From Streptomyces luomodiensis (GTDB lineage: Bacteria; Actinomycetota; Actinomycetes; Streptomycetales; Streptomycetaceae): DNA of 64,000 bases. The position numbers were made by a program, and so were the translations under genes. The stretch covers positions 3,100,001 through 3,164,000 of the forward strand of contig NZ_CP117522.1 in assembly GCF_031679605.1 (NCBI RefSeq), written 5' to 3'. The notes beneath the pieces were generated by a model. That model had not been told where the DNA came from and made no database searches. It saw only the letters and a program-made list of their open reading frames with translations. Positions 46,183-54,031 of the stretch are shown here, one piece after another. The number at the start of each line of letters is the position of its first letter. Position 1 is the stretch's first letter.

Positions 46183-46247
46183 CGGATCGATCGATCCGAT
46201 ATTGACGAGCCATGACGCCATCCGTCAAACTGGACCAGTCATTCCGA
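46183..46247. promoter_or_regulatory. TetR operator candidates between MFS and TetR genes
   Basis: A perfect 16-base palindrome CGGATCGATCGATCCG lies at 46183-46198. A second element, TGGACCAGTCATTCCGA at 46231-46247, matches the operator found before the other TetR/peroxiredoxin pair (TGGAACAGTCGTTCCGA). TTGACG at 46202 is a -35 candidate. Both sites lie in the divergent promoter region. Confidence 0.55.
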
Positions 46248-46265
46248 AAATGGAGGAGATCCGCC

Positions 46266-46880
46266 GTGTCACCCGTCGGCCGCCCCCGTGCCTTCGACCT
46301 GGAGGCCGTCCTGGAAGCCGCGATGCTGCTGTTCTGGGAGCAGGGCTACGAAGCGACCTCGCTCGCGCAGCTGCGCGAGGCCACAGGACTGTCCTCGGCC
46401 AGCCTGTACGGCGCCTTCGGCTCGAAGGACGGCTTGTTCGAACGCGCCGTGCAGCACTACATCTCCGGACCGGGCAGCATCACCGACGTCGCCGCCGACG
46501 AGGCGCTGAGCCCCAGGGAGGCCATCGCACGCCTTCTGCACGGATCGATCGACATGCAGACCGACCCGTCCCACCCCCGCGGCTGCCTCATCGCCCTCTC
46601 GGGCACACTCGGCGCGCCGGACTCGGGAGAGGCGGCGCGGAAGGTGGTGGCGGCCCGGCGGGCGGTGGACCGAGCGCGCATCCGAGAGTGCGTCGTCCGC
46701 GGCATCGCGTCGGGAGACCTCGCCGAGGACACCGACGTGGACGGCACCACCTCGATGATCCACGGCTTCCTGCTCGGCATCTCGACGCAGGTGTGCGACG
46801 GCGTCCCGGCCCACGACCTGCACACCGCGGCCGACACGCTGCTCGCCACCTGGGGCGAGGGTGCAGCTCACGCCGGATGA
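46266..46880 (+). CDS. TetR family repressor
   Basis: The 204-residue product starts at GTG 46266 with GGAGGAG 7-13 bases upstream; ATG 46212 would overlap the operator. The N-terminal domain (GRPRAFDLEAVLEAAMLLFW, then TSLAQLREATGLSSASLYGAFGSK) is a TetR helix-turn-helix, and the C-terminal domain belongs to the AcrR/YxaF-like group. It likely represses the divergent MFS gene and itself. Its stop lies 20 bases inside the next gene. Confidence 0.88.
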   Translation: MSPVGRPRAFDLEAVLEAAMLLFWEQGYEATSLAQLREATGLSSASLYGAFGSKDGLFERAVQHYISGPGSITDVAADEALSPREAIARLLHGSIDMQTDPSHPRGCLIALSGTLGAPDSGEAARKVVAARRAVDRARIRECVVRGIASGDLAEDTDVDGTTSMIHGFLLGISTQVCDGVPAHDLHTAADTLLATWGEGAAHAG

Positions 46881-47235
46881 CCCAGCACAGCTCCCCGCGC
46901 CATGGTGGGTGCCTGGTGGCGGCATGGATGGGCTGGAAGCGGAGCTCCATCGCGAACTGGCCCCAGGACACCAGCTGTTCGACGCCCGCGTCTCCGCCGC
47001 CGCCCGGTGCGAAGGGTGCGACGACGTGCTGTTCAGCGTCGCCGACCGCCCCTTCCCCTGGGCCGTGGTGCACCTGACGTGGGCGGGCCGCCAGGAGCGT
47101 TCGCCCTGGCCGCTGACGACGCCGCTGGCCAGCCTGGCCGATCTCCTCACCCACTGGGACCACGGCTGCACCAGCGCTCAGCAGTCGCCTCCGCGACCGG
47201 GCGACCCCCGGACCGGCACCGGGGATTCGGGGTAA
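46861..47235 (+). CDS. Conserved hypothetical small protein
   Basis: The 124-residue product starts at GTG 46861, overlapping the TetR 3' end. The pattern LPAPWWVPGG, LEAELHRELAPGH, ARCEGCDDVLFSVAD, WAVVHLTWAGRQERSPWP is familiar from small Streptomyces proteins of unknown function. The CxxC pair may bind metal. It may be co-transcribed with the TetR gene. Confidence 0.65.
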   Translation: MQLTPDDPAQLPAPWWVPGGGMDGLEAELHRELAPGHQLFDARVSAAARCEGCDDVLFSVADRPFPWAVVHLTWAGRQERSPWPLTTPLASLADLLTHWDHGCTSAQQSPPRPGDPRTGTGDSG

Positions 47236-47262
47236 CCGCTGCTGGAGTATCAGGAGGCGAAC

Positions 47263-47604
47263 ATGGAGCGCAGCGAGCTCACCCGGTTGCTTGCGAGCGA
47301 GGACGAGGCAACGGCCGGGGCCCGTGACGCGCTGGTTCATGGCGGCGAGTACGTGATCTGGCATGAGGCGGCCGACACCCGCTCGCTCACTCGCGCCTAC
47401 GACCGCCGACTCCGACACACCCGCAGGACCGGTCAGGAAACCCTGGGCCTCGAGCGAACGGTCCAGATTCTGGGCGGACACGGTCAGCCTGTGCGCCTCG
47501 GTCAAGTCAACAGCCCCGATAGCTCGTGGGCCTTCATGCTCTTCCTCGCCGAGGACGGCCGAAAGCTGATCGCATGCACTGGTGTGAAGCGACAGGCACG
47601 CTGA
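47263..47604 (+). CDS. Hypothetical small protein
   Basis: The 113-residue product starts at ATG 47263 with GGAGGCGAAC upstream. No domain is recognised. It is rich in charged residues (RRLRHTRRTGQETLGLERT) with a late strand-like SSWAFMLFLAEDGRKLIAC. It follows the preceding small gene by 27 bases and may share its transcript. Confidence 0.6.
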   Translation: MERSELTRLLASEDEATAGARDALVHGGEYVIWHEAADTRSLTRAYDRRLRHTRRTGQETLGLERTVQILGGHGQPVRLGQVNSPDSSWAFMLFLAEDGRKLIACTGVKRQAR

Positions 47605-47724
47605 ACACCGCACACGAACGCCAGGGCCGGACCGCCGCCCAGGACAGCGCACATACCCGGTGGCTCGACGAGCCCTCGACGAGCCGGAGGCCGGAGCCGA
47701 CGACTGCCGGACCAGGGACGGGGC

Positions 47725-48315
47725 CTACGGTCGGCCGATCGCTCGCAACGCCGTGGCCACCGTCGCGCGCAGCTCCTCCGCGTCGGCGCCCGCGCGGGAA
47801 CGCAGGTTCACGCCGTAGGCGAGCAGCGCCAGCAGTTCGGCCGTCGCTCCGGGGTCGGTGCCGGGGGCGAGTTCTCCGCGGGTCCCGGCCGTGACGAGCC
47901 TCGCGTGCAGCGCGTCCCGCAGGTGCCGGTGGTTCTGGTCGAGCAGGGCGCGGACGCCGGGGTCGCTGTTCTCGGTGCCGGCGTGCGCGTTGGAGAGCAG
48001 GCAGCCCCAGCCGGCCCGCTCGCCCGAACAGCGCACGTCGATCAGCCCGTCGAAGAAGTCGACGACGGCCGGAAGTCCGCGCTCGTCCGTCGCCAGTCGG
48101 CCGAACGCGGGCCGGGCGTACCGCTCCAGGTAGCGGCGCAGCGCGGCGAGGTACAGCTCCCGCTTTCCGCCGAAGGTGGCGTAGAGGCTGGAGCGGTTCA
48201 CTCCCGTCGCGGTCACGATGTCCTGGATCCCGGTCGAGGCCATGCCCTGCCGCCAGAACAGCCGTACCGCGCTCTCCAGGGCCACATCCGGGTCGAAGTG
48301 TTTGACGTCCGGCAT
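47725..48315 (-). CDS. TetR family repressor
   Basis: The 196-residue product starts at ATG 48315 (MPDVKHFDPDVALESAVRLF). The helix-turn-helix reads GIQDIVTATGVNRSSLYATFGGK, and the C-terminal domain has GWGCLLSNAHAG, of the TetR_C subgroup with a conserved CL pair, as in the TetR at 46266. It is divergent from the peroxiredoxin-like gene, with a near-perfect operator between them. A longer in-frame form to 48744 would overlap that operator and gene and is rejected. Confidence 0.88.
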   Translation of the reverse strand: MPDVKHFDPDVALESAVRLFWRQGMASTGIQDIVTATGVNRSSLYATFGGKRELYLAALRRYLERYARPAFGRLATDERGLPAVVDFFDGLIDVRCSGERAGWGCLLSNAHAGTENSDPGVRALLDQNHRHLRDALHARLVTAGTRGELAPGTDPGATAELLALLAYGVNLRSRAGADAEELRATVATALRAIGRP

Positions 48316-48391
48316 CTCTCGCTCTGTCCATCGGGAAACGACGTGGCCAAGATACTCCGGCCCGGTGCCTCCCGGAGGTCTGACGCTGCTA

Positions 48392-48413
48392 TCTTGGAAC
48401 AGTCGTTCCGAGA
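48392..48413. promoter_or_regulatory. TetR operator palindrome
   Basis: TCTTGGAAC, a 4-base spacer AGTC and GTTCCGAGA form a 22-base near-perfect palindrome (one mismatch per arm). It lies between the divergent TetR and peroxiredoxin genes, and the core matches the site at 46231. Confidence 0.7.
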
Positions 48414-48450
48414 TATCTGTGAGCACGCCACGAACGAGAGGACCGCCACC

Positions 48451-49101
48451 GTGACCGCCCTCAACGCCGAACTGCGCGCCTTCTACGAATCCCTTCAGAA
48501 AGAGATCCCCGCCGAGGCCCGGCAGCTGATGGAGCGAGCCGGGCAGGAGCTCGCCGACTCCGGCCAGGCCGACCGGTCCCTCGCCGTCGGCGACCCCGCT
48601 CCCCGCTTCCGGCTGCCCTCCGCCACCGGCGCGACGGTGGCGCTGGACGACCTCCTCGCCCAAGGGCCGGTGGTCCTGACCTTCTACCGCGGCGCCTGGT
48701 GCCCGTACTGCAACATCGCCCTGCGCTCCCTCCAGCGGCACCACTCCGACATCGCCGCGCGCGGCGCGCGGCTCGTGGCCGTCTCACCGCAGATCCCGGA
48801 CGAGTCCCTCACGCTCAGCGAGAAGCACGGTCTCGTCTTCGACGTGCTCAGCGACATCGGTTCCGACACCGCCAAGCAGTACGGCATCGCCTTCGACCTG
48901 CCCGACTATCTCGCCGACCTCTACGACGAGATCGGGTTCGACCTCCAGCGCGTCAACCACGGCCACCGGCGCACCCTGCCGTTGCCCGCGACGTACGTCA
49001 TCGACCGCGCCGGCACGATCCGCTGGGCCTTCGTCGACACCGACTACACCACCCGCGCGGAGCCGGCCGACATCCTCGCGGCCCTGGACACGCTCGGCTG
49101 A
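48451..49101 (+). CDS. Peroxiredoxin-like (AhpC/TSA) protein
   Basis: The 216-residue product starts at GTG 48451. After a helical N-terminal extension of about 45 residues comes a thioredoxin fold with VGDPAPRFRLPSATG and the redox site YRGAWCPYCN, where the first Cys is the peroxidatic residue. The family reduces peroxides. Control by the divergent TetR protein through the palindrome is inferred, giving an inducible peroxide or electrophile response. Confidence 0.87.
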   Translation: MTALNAELRAFYESLQKEIPAEARQLMERAGQELADSGQADRSLAVGDPAPRFRLPSATGATVALDDLLAQGPVVLTFYRGAWCPYCNIALRSLQRHHSDIAARGARLVAVSPQIPDESLTLSEKHGLVFDVLSDIGSDTAKQYGIAFDLPDYLADLYDEIGFDLQRVNHGHRRTLPLPATYVIDRAGTIRWAFVDTDYTTRAEPADILAALDTLG

Positions 49102-49185
49102 CCGCGTCGGACGCCTCGGCCTCGTCCTCGGCCTCGCCCTGGTCCTGGTCCTGGTCCTGGCTCGACGGGCACCCGGTCGTACGCC

Positions 49186-50637
49186 CTACCGCGGTGCCTG
49201 GAAGCCGCCGATCCTCCGCTCGAGCAGTTCGGCCAGCCGCAGCGGGGTGCGGTCCTCGAACATCGGGCCGATGAGCTGCACTCCCACCGGCAGGCCGGCG
49301 GAGGACAGGCCCGCCGGTACGGCGGTGGCGGGCAGGCCGGGCATGGTGGCCAGACCGGCCCAGACCAGCTGGTCGAGGTACGGGTACTCGACGCCGTCGA
49401 TGTCGATCCGGCGTTCCAACAGATCGGGGTCGTGGTCGTGCGGGAACGCGGGAGTCGGCGTGATCGGGCACACCACGGCGTCGAACTCGGCGAAGAGCCG
49501 CCGCCAGCCATGACGGTGCAGCTCGCGACGGCTGTTCGCCTCCATCCAGTCGCGGTGGCTGAACACCGCGCCGCGCAGCCGCGCCGCACCGAGACTCTGG
49601 TCGTCCGCGCTCAGTCCGGCGGCGCGGGTCCGCAGCCGTTCGTACGCTTCGACGGGAAAACGCGCGGCGGAGCTCGAAAACAGCAACTGCGTGTAGAGCG
49701 TCGCGGCTTCGGTCAGATCGGGCAGCAGCGGAGTGCGCCGTTCGACGCGGGCGCCGCCGTCGGCAAGCGCGTCGGCCACCCGGTTCACGCCCGCCCGTAC
49801 GGCGGACCCGGTCGGAAGGAGCGGATGCTCGTCGAGGACCAGGACCCGGAAGTCGCGGAGCCGCTCATGGCGCGCGGGCGGCAGCGTCACCTCGTGCGCC
49901 ACACCGAGCGTCAGCGGGTCCGGTCCGGCCATCACGTCGAGCAGGAGCGCCAGGTCGCGGGCAGCGCGCGCCATCGGACCGACGACGGCGAGGTCAAGGT
50001 CTTCCGGCAAGGCCGGCGCGGGCGGCGGGACCATACCGCGGTTCGCCGCCAGCCCGAGTGTCGGCTTGTGTGCGTAGACACCGCAGAAATGTGCCGGGGT
50101 GCGCAACGAACCGCCGATGTCGGAGCCGATGGACAGCGCGCCGAACCCGGACGCCAGGGCCGCCGCCGACCCGCCGGAGGACCCACCCGGCGTACGACCG
50201 TGATCCCACGGGTTGTTGGTGGTGCCGTAGATCTCGTTGAAGGTCTGCACATCTTGCAGCCCCAAGGGCACATTCGTCTTACCGAGCACCACCGCGCCCG
50301 CGGCCTTCAGCCGCGACACCTGCACCGCGTCCTCGGCCGGCATGTGGTTCCGGTGCAGCGGCACGCCCCAGGTCGTGGGCAGCCCCGCGATGTTGTAGGA
50401 CTCTTTGACCGTCACCGGAATGCCGAGCAGCGGCCGGTCCTCACCACGGGCGCGCGCCTGGTCGGCACCGCGCGCGGCGGCCCGCGCACGGTCGAAGTCC
50501 GGCACACAGATCGCGTTGATGGCCTTGTCCTCCCGCTCGATACGGGCGATCGCCTCATCGGTCAGTTCCGCCGAGCTCACTTCACCGGCGCGCAAGGCAG
50601 CCGCGAGTCTTTCGGCCGTCTGAAAACTCCACTCCAT
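49186..50637 (-). CDS. Amidase signature family enzyme
   Basis: The 483-residue product starts at ATG 50637 (MEWSFQTAERLAAALRAGEV). The amidase triad is clear: Lys-78 in TVKES, Ser-153/154 in TPGGSSGGSAAAL and Ser-177 in GSDIGGSLRT. No GatC/GatB neighbours occur, so it is a stand-alone amidohydrolase rather than the tRNA transamidosome subunit. Longer frames upstream to 50880 lack support. The 84 bases downstream carry CTCGGC/CTGGTC hexamer repeats. Confidence 0.88.
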   Translation of the reverse strand: MEWSFQTAERLAAALRAGEVSSAELTDEAIARIEREDKAINAICVPDFDRARAAARGADQARARGEDRPLLGIPVTVKESYNIAGLPTTWGVPLHRNHMPAEDAVQVSRLKAAGAVVLGKTNVPLGLQDVQTFNEIYGTTNNPWDHGRTPGGSSGGSAAALASGFGALSIGSDIGGSLRTPAHFCGVYAHKPTLGLAANRGMVPPPAPALPEDLDLAVVGPMARAARDLALLLDVMAGPDPLTLGVAHEVTLPPARHERLRDFRVLVLDEHPLLPTGSAVRAGVNRVADALADGGARVERRTPLLPDLTEAATLYTQLLFSSSAARFPVEAYERLRTRAAGLSADDQSLGAARLRGAVFSHRDWMEANSRRELHRHGWRRLFAEFDAVVCPITPTPAFPHDHDPDLLERRIDIDGVEYPYLDQLVWAGLATMPGLPATAVPAGLSSAGLPVGVQLIGPMFEDRTPLRLAELLERRIGGFQAPR

Positions 50638-50793
50638 GAATCCGACCGTACTGACCCCTGGAACAGGCCATAAAATGCCGCTTCGCACAACGAAATGGCT
50701 GCCCCCATTTCGCCCGCCGGCCGGCGATGGCGACAGGCGGCGGGACCGGTGTCGGCCGCCTTCCGAAGGTCGATGAGTCCGTCGGGGCCGTCC

Positions 50794-51075
50794 ACGGCCG
50801 GATGATGAGAGCGCACCCGCTCCCCGCAGGCCAAGGCCCCTGCCCCTACGAGCGGGACGCGCCGTCCGGCCACACGGCATCCACGGGTACCCCTGCCTCT
50901 CGCGCTTCCTCCACCACGTCCGCCGTCCCGCCGCCCTTGCCCGTGGGAGGCTGCCCGTTCCACACGGCCACGAGACGATCGGCCCGCCGCAGCAGCACGG
51001 CGTTCACCGCTTCGTACGCCTGGCGGTTCGCCGTGGCGCGCGGCATCACCAGCACCTCGTCCGCCGCGTCCACGA
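50794..51075. repeat. Direct repeat copy 1 (282 bp)
   Basis: This segment is nearly identical to 53050-53326, with scattered substitutions and small indels. It contains only the last 75 codons of the SLOG-like gene that is complete in copy 2. Homology stops abruptly after TCCACGA at 51075. Confidence 0.85.
50846..51073 (-). pseudogene. Truncated copy of the SLOG-like gene
   Basis: The 75 codons (DAADEVLVMPRATANRQAYE through PDGASRS) match residues 87-161 of the intact gene at 53097-53582 with only a few changes. The N-terminal half, including the start region, is missing, so this is a dead duplicate left by the rearrangement that placed the SDR-TetR cassette between the copies. Confidence 0.85.
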
Positions 51076-51271
51076 CGGCAGGCGAGTGGCAGATCGCCGG
51101 TGATCAGGCCCCGCGTCTTCTCTCAGGCCCTCGCCGGGTGTCCCTGTGATGAGCGGGGCGCGGTTCCGGTTGACGGCCTGGCTGCTGGGCCTTGGCGGCG
51201 CCGATCCGGGCGGTGCGCGGCGCGCGGATGACCTTGGGTTCCCTTCCGTGAGCGCTACCAGAATCGACGCG

Positions 51272-51299
51272 GTAACGATAAAAATCGACACCGTGTAGA
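51272..51299. promoter_or_regulatory. Candidate operator/promoter of the SDR-TetR operon
   Basis: TCGACAC-C-GTGTAGA at 51285-51299 is a near-perfect palindrome. AATCGAC occurs twice (51273 and 51284). They lie 50-75 bases before the SDR start and fit autorepression by the downstream TetR protein. Confidence 0.5.
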
Positions 51300-51350
51300 C
51301 TTTGGTGAAGGGAGCGACCCGGCTCCTCGCGAGACCTCTCTGGAGGAACA

Positions 51351-52199
51351 GTGGACAAGCGGAACTGGCTCATCACCGGCGTCAGCACGGGCCTGGGGCG
51401 CGCTTTCGCGCAAGCAGCCCTGGCCGCAGGGCACACCGTCGTCGGCACCGTCCGTACCGAGAAGGACCTGCGGGCCTTCGAAGAGCTCAGGCCCGGCCAT
51501 GCTCACGGCCGTATTCTGGACGTGACGGACGGTGACGCCGTCTCCGGCGTGGTCGCGGAGGTCGAGCGGAGCATCGGCCCTCTGGACGTCGTTGTCGCCA
51601 ACGCCGGCTACGGCCTGGAGGGGACCTTCGAGGAAACCCCGCTGGCCGAGGTGCGGCGGCAGTTCGAGGTGAACGTGTTCGGGGCGGTGGCCACCCTGCA
51701 GGCGGCGCTGCCTCACATGCGCCGGCGCCGGCGCGGACACCTGATGGCCGTCACCTCCATGGGCGGGCTGATGGCCGTGCCCGGCATGTCCGCCTACTGC
51801 GGCAGCAAGTTCGCCCTGGAGGGAATCCTGGAGGCGCTGGGCAAGGAAGTCGCGCAGTTCGGGATCCATGTGACGGCGATCGAGCCCGGCTCCTTCCGCA
51901 CCGACTGGGCCGGACGGTCCATGACACGCGCCGCGCGGACCATCGACGACTACGACGAGCTGTTCGCCCCCATCCGCGAGGCGCGGCAGAAGGCCAGCGG
52001 GAACCAGCTGGGCAATCCGGCCAAGGCCGGGGAAGCGGTCGTGCACATCACGTCGGTCGAGCAGCCGCCGGCCCACCTCGTCCTGGGCTCGGACGCGCTG
52101 CGGCTGGTCACCGCCGCGCGCACGGCCGTGGACGAGGACATCCGCGCGTGGGAGGCGCTCTCCCGGACGACCGACTTCGCCGAGGGCGCTCAGCTGTGA
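51351..52199 (+). CDS. Short-chain dehydrogenase/reductase
   Basis: The 282-residue SDR starts at GTG 51351 behind TGGAGGAACA. It has the cofactor motif TGVSTGLGRAFA (TGxxxGxG), the NAG motif in VVANAGYG, and the catalytic Ser in VTSMGG with YCGSK (Tyr and Lys). The Arg in VRTEKDL after beta-2 suggests NADP. The NxxN core and RTDWAGRS tail are typical of classical SDRs. It is coupled to the TetR gene (TGATG overlap). Confidence 0.9.
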   Translation: MDKRNWLITGVSTGLGRAFAQAALAAGHTVVGTVRTEKDLRAFEELRPGHAHGRILDVTDGDAVSGVVAEVERSIGPLDVVVANAGYGLEGTFEETPLAEVRRQFEVNVFGAVATLQAALPHMRRRRRGHLMAVTSMGGLMAVPGMSAYCGSKFALEGILEALGKEVAQFGIHVTAIEPGSFRTDWAGRSMTRAARTIDDYDELFAPIREARQKASGNQLGNPAKAGEAVVHITSVEQPPAHLVLGSDALRLVTAARTAVDEDIRAWEALSRTTDFAEGAQL

Positions 52200-52813
52200 T
52201 GCCCGGCCACCGCCCCGCGCGCGGCCGTCGCACCACCGAGCGCAAGGGGGATCTCCGGGAGCGGGCCATCCTTGACACCTGCGAGGCCCTGCTGGCGCAC
52301 AAGGGCTACGACGCCATGACCGTCGGCGACGTGGCCCAGGGCGCCGGTATCACACGTGGTGCCCTGTACTTCTACTTCGGCTCCAAGCAAGAAGTGGTCA
52401 CGGCACTCGTGGCCCGGACCGTCGAGCATCTGTGGGAGCGGTCCCGGGTCACCGCGCAGGCGGACGAGCCGCGTCAGGCCATCGCGGCGGCCATGCAGCG
52501 CACGGTCGAGCTGTGGAATGAGCACGGCCTGGTCATGCGCACGGCGATCGACCTGTCGTTGACCGTGCCGGAGATCGGCGAGCTGTGGAACCACACGGCT
52601 GACCTGTTCATCGCGGCCATCACCGCTGTCCTGGAACGCGCCGGCATCCAGGCCGGCACCGCACCGGACCAGGCCTCGGCGATGGCACGCGCCCTGTGCT
52701 GGATGATCGAGCGGTCCTTCTACCACGCCTCACAGGAATCCCGCGAGAAGCTCCAAGAGGCGTCGGCGACATGCGAACACATCTGGCTGACCAGCGCCGG
52801 CCTGATCACGTGA
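52199..52813 (+). CDS. TetR family repressor
   Basis: The 204-residue product starts at ATG 52199 within the SDR stop. The helix-turn-helix (RAILDTCEALLAHKGYDAMT, then AGITRGALYFYFGSK) and EthR-like C-terminal domain (ELWNHTADLFIAAITAVLER) are intact. It most likely represses its own operon through the palindrome at 51285. The SDR and TetR genes form the cassette bounded by the 280-base direct repeats. Confidence 0.88.
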   Translation: MPGHRPARGRRTTERKGDLRERAILDTCEALLAHKGYDAMTVGDVAQGAGITRGALYFYFGSKQEVVTALVARTVEHLWERSRVTAQADEPRQAIAAAMQRTVELWNEHGLVMRTAIDLSLTVPEIGELWNHTADLFIAAITAVLERAGIQAGTAPDQASAMARALCWMIERSFYHASQESREKLQEASATCEHIWLTSAGLIT

Positions 52814-53049
52814 GGTATCTGCCACGGACGCGGTGAGACGCGGAACGCCCGGGTCGGGCCTTGCTCCCCGTGAAGTGGACACCTGTTCGCGTCGGTTATG
52901 CGGCGAGGGGGCTGGTGGCCAGATGCTGTTCGCAGGCGATCGGAGCCCCAGCTCCTCACCCAGGGCCGCCGCCGGCCTGCCCTCGGGGGGGCGCGCGGCC
53001 AAGCGGGTACGGCGTCCCGGGCGGTCAGGTCCAGGCCGAGGCGTCTGTA

Positions 53050-53326
53050 CGGCCGGATGAGATCGCACCCGCTCCCCACAGGCCAAGGCCCCTGACCTAC
53101 GAGCGGGACGCGCCGTCCGGCCACACGACATCCACGGGTACACCTGCCTCTCGGGCTTCCTCCACCACGTCCGCCGTCCCGCCACCCTTGCCCGTGGAAG
53201 GCTGCCCGTTCCACACGGCCACGAGACGATCGGCCCGCCGCAGCAGCACGGCGTTCGCCGCTTCGTACGCCTGGCGGTTCGCCGTGGCGTGCGGCATCAC
53301 CAGCACCTCGTCCGCCGCGTCCACGA
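53050..53326. repeat. Direct repeat copy 2 (277 bp)
   Basis: This copy is nearly identical to 50794-51075 and forms the 3' half of the intact SLOG-like gene plus about 47 bases downstream. The two copies flank 1.97 kb that carries the SDR-TetR cassette. Confidence 0.85.
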
Positions 53327-53582
53327 GCCGGTCGAAGGTTCCGGCGTGGTCCGGTTTCACCTTCACCTGCCGGTAGTCCTCCGAGGGGATCACCACAGCC
53401 AGGCGCCCGCCCGCGGCCAGGACCGCATCCGCGAAGATGCTGTCGCTGCCCTTCGCGATGCACGACACTCCTACCAGGTTGGAGGGCTCATAGGCGGCGA
53501 GGACCTTGTCCAGCTCCGCTCGCACCAGCGGCACCGACTCGTCGGTGAGGTCCATGTGCCCGGTGACAGCGATCGTCGTCAT
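53097..53582 (-). CDS. SLOG/LOG-like nucleotide-binding Rossmann protein
   Basis: The 161-residue product starts at ATG 53582 behind GAGGAAGGCGCC. The start TTIAVTGHMDLTDES, the middle SCIAKGSDSIFADAVLAAG and the late WNGQPSTGKGGGTADVVEEA fit a DprA/LOG-type Rossmann fold of the SLOG superfamily. Members of that superfamily bind nucleotides or their derivatives. The function here is unknown. It follows, on the same strand and 14 bases after its stop, the tail of a broken regulator, so the two were once an operon. A truncated duplicate lies at 50846. Confidence 0.7.
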   Translation of the reverse strand: MTTIAVTGHMDLTDESVPLVRAELDKVLAAYEPSNLVGVSCIAKGSDSIFADAVLAAGGRLAVVIPSEDYRQVKVKPDHAGTFDRLVDAADEVLVMPHATANRQAYEAANAVLLRRADRLVAVWNGQPSTGKGGGTADVVEEAREAGVPVDVVWPDGASRS

Positions 53583-53595
53583 GGCGCCTTCCTCG

Positions 53596-53756
53596 TCATA
53601 CGGTCAGCAAACTCCGGATGCTACCGCGCACATCGGCCACGGCCCGGGGGACGCCGTCTCCCACTGTGTAGGGGTACAGCTGTGCCAGTTGTGCGCGCAC
53701 GCGGCCGGAGCGAAGGCCGGACGCGACATTGACGGCGTGTTGCGAGTAGTCGGCCC
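53596..53756 (-). pseudogene. C-terminal remnant of a regulator (TPR/XRE type)
   Basis: Reading into TGA 53596, the last 53 codons (DYSQHAVNVASGLRSGRVRA, LAQLYPYTVGDGVPRAVADV, RGSIRSLLTV) resemble the C-terminus of Streptomyces XRE/TPR-type regulators. Everything upstream is lost at about 53756, where sequence of the oppositely oriented tgmB remnant begins. It lies just upstream of the SLOG-like gene. Confidence 0.5.
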
Positions 53757-54031
53757 CGCGGGCTCCGACGCCTCCCGCATCGACTTCCGGACCGACTACG
53801 ACAACCTGACGTACAAGCCGTGCGAGGTACCCAAGCACATCGCCGCAGGCGTCCACATGCTGACGTACGCCTGTCGACTCCACTACGTCGCCCTGGACTT
53901 CCTCGTTGAGCCACAAGGGCGCTGGCACCTGGTCGGCGTCAACCCCGAACGGACAGTGGGCATTCATCCCCGACCTGCGCACGCCCATCACCCGAGCACT
54001 CGCTGACCTACTGGAGAGGGCCACACCGTGA
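53757..54031 (+). pseudogene. C-terminal remnant of graspetide ATP-grasp ligase (tgmB-like)
   Basis: About 90 codons remain of a gene normally over 300 codons. AGSDASRIDFRTDYDNLTYK, then ALDFLVEPQGRWHLVGVNP, correspond to the end of MvdD/TgmB-type ATP-grasp enzymes. A one-base insertion near 53947 breaks the frame; restoring it gives NGQWAFIPDLRTPITRALAD and a stop at 54029-54031 that overlaps the GTG of the methyltransferase, as in intact tgmB-tgmC pairs. The N-terminal two thirds, including most of the ATP-binding site, is missing. Confidence 0.75.

Noticed and set aside
52861..52960. Insertion sequence end near the GTGAAGTGGACACC sequence
   Set aside because: No inverted repeat pair or transposase frame could be found around it, so the resemblance is not enough.
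53506..54006. 166-codon intact plus-strand gene
   Set aside because: Its first part is antisense to the SLOG-like gene and the regulator tail; only the last part is real ATP-grasp sequence, and it ends in a frameshift.
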